From Pseudomonadota bacterium (GTDB taxonomy: Bacteria; Pseudomonadota; Gammaproteobacteria; Competibacterales; Competibacteraceae), in contig JAGTSD010000332.1 of assembly GCA_018262135.1 (NCBI GenBank), forward strand, positions 1 through 5,783: a DNA stretch of 5,783 bases, in the 5' to 3' direction. The notes under the pieces are model-generated. The model was given only the letters and a program-made list of their open reading frames with translations. It was not told the DNA's origin and ran no database searches. Made by a program: the position numbers and the translations under genes. Shown in pieces: positions 5,590 to 5,783 of this stretch (positions within the stretch are counted from its first letter, which is position 1; the number at the start of each line of letters is the position of its first letter).

Positions 5590-5783
5590 TCAGATGGAGT
5601 CCTGGCTCGCAGCCAGCGGCCGCCAACAACCTGCTTCCGCAGCATAGACCCAAAGCTGAGCCAATTCATCGGTATCCGTAACCACCGTCCCTCGAACTAT
5701 GGCCAACTCATGGCGCCGCATCGCGCCGTCTATCACCGCATCGCCCAGCAACGCGCTGATGTGGTCCTCATGCTGGCGCACCG
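5590..5783 (-). CDS. Unrecognised partial frame, C-terminal end
   Basis: A - strand frame open from the window edge to a TGA at 5590-5592. A GTG at 5781 is available but the gene may begin outside. The 63 visible residues include HEDHISALLGDAVIDGAMRR, then HELAIVRGTVVTDTDELAQLW. They look protein-like but I do not recognise the family. The spacing of acidic and hydrophobic residues is faintly like the end of a PIN-domain toxin, which is too weak to assign. The sequence is not the C-terminus of a membrane-fusion protein, the gene usually upstream of an RND permease. A + strand frame over the same bases is also open to the edge, so the coding strand is not certain. Confidence 0.3.
   Translation of the reverse strand, partial: VRQHEDHISALLGDAVIDGAMRRHELAIVRGTVVTDTDELAQLWVYAAEAGCWRPLAASQDSI

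Noticed and set aside
5572..5783. + strand frame open from an ATG at about 5572 to the window edge
   Set aside because: It competes with the - strand frame over the same bases, has no recognised motif and reads less like a protein. Neither is certain, and only the - strand one is listed, at low confidence.

Overview
The window is GC-rich bacterial DNA of gammaproteobacterial character. That assignment rests on codon use, the style of the RND pump and the GC-rich intergenic palindrome; it is an inference and no marker gene fixes the taxon. There are no rRNA or tRNA genes and no CRISPR array inside the window.

Left part (1-1401, + strand): two genes of a type III CRISPR ancillary module. The first, cut by the window edge, is a CARF-HEPN protein of the Csx1/Csx2 (TM1812) family, a predicted RNase switched on by cyclic oligoadenylate. 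Fifteen bases later comes Csx16, a small protein proposed to be a ring nuclease that destroys the same second messenger. Together they form an on/off pair: effector plus signal quencher. The Cas10 complex that would make the signal, and the array, must lie outside the window.

Middle (1402-2305): an AT-rich spacer with a large nested inverted repeat separates the CRISPR genes from a convergent (- strand) two-gene unit. This unit is an AbiEii/AbiGii-like nucleotidyltransferase followed by a small overlapping partner protein, which has the layout of a toxin-antitoxin or phage-defence pair. The nucleotidyltransferase seems to have lost an internal block.

Right part (2306-5405, - strand): an almost complete HAE1-type RND efflux permease. 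Its 3' end is lost inside the last transmembrane helix and runs directly into the AbiEii gene in a different frame, so the open frame continues for about 112 meaningless codons. Its 5' end carries a perfect in-frame 75-bp tandem duplication of transmembrane helix 1. No membrane-fusion partner is seen upstream. The remainder (5406-5783) holds a GC-rich palindromic repeat and an unrecognised partial frame.

Overall this is a defence-type neighbourhood (CRISPR ancillary genes facing a toxin-like pair) next to a damaged or misassembled efflux locus. Several independent structural oddities fall between 1850 and 5405. Read-level checking is needed to separate real rearrangement from an assembly artefact.
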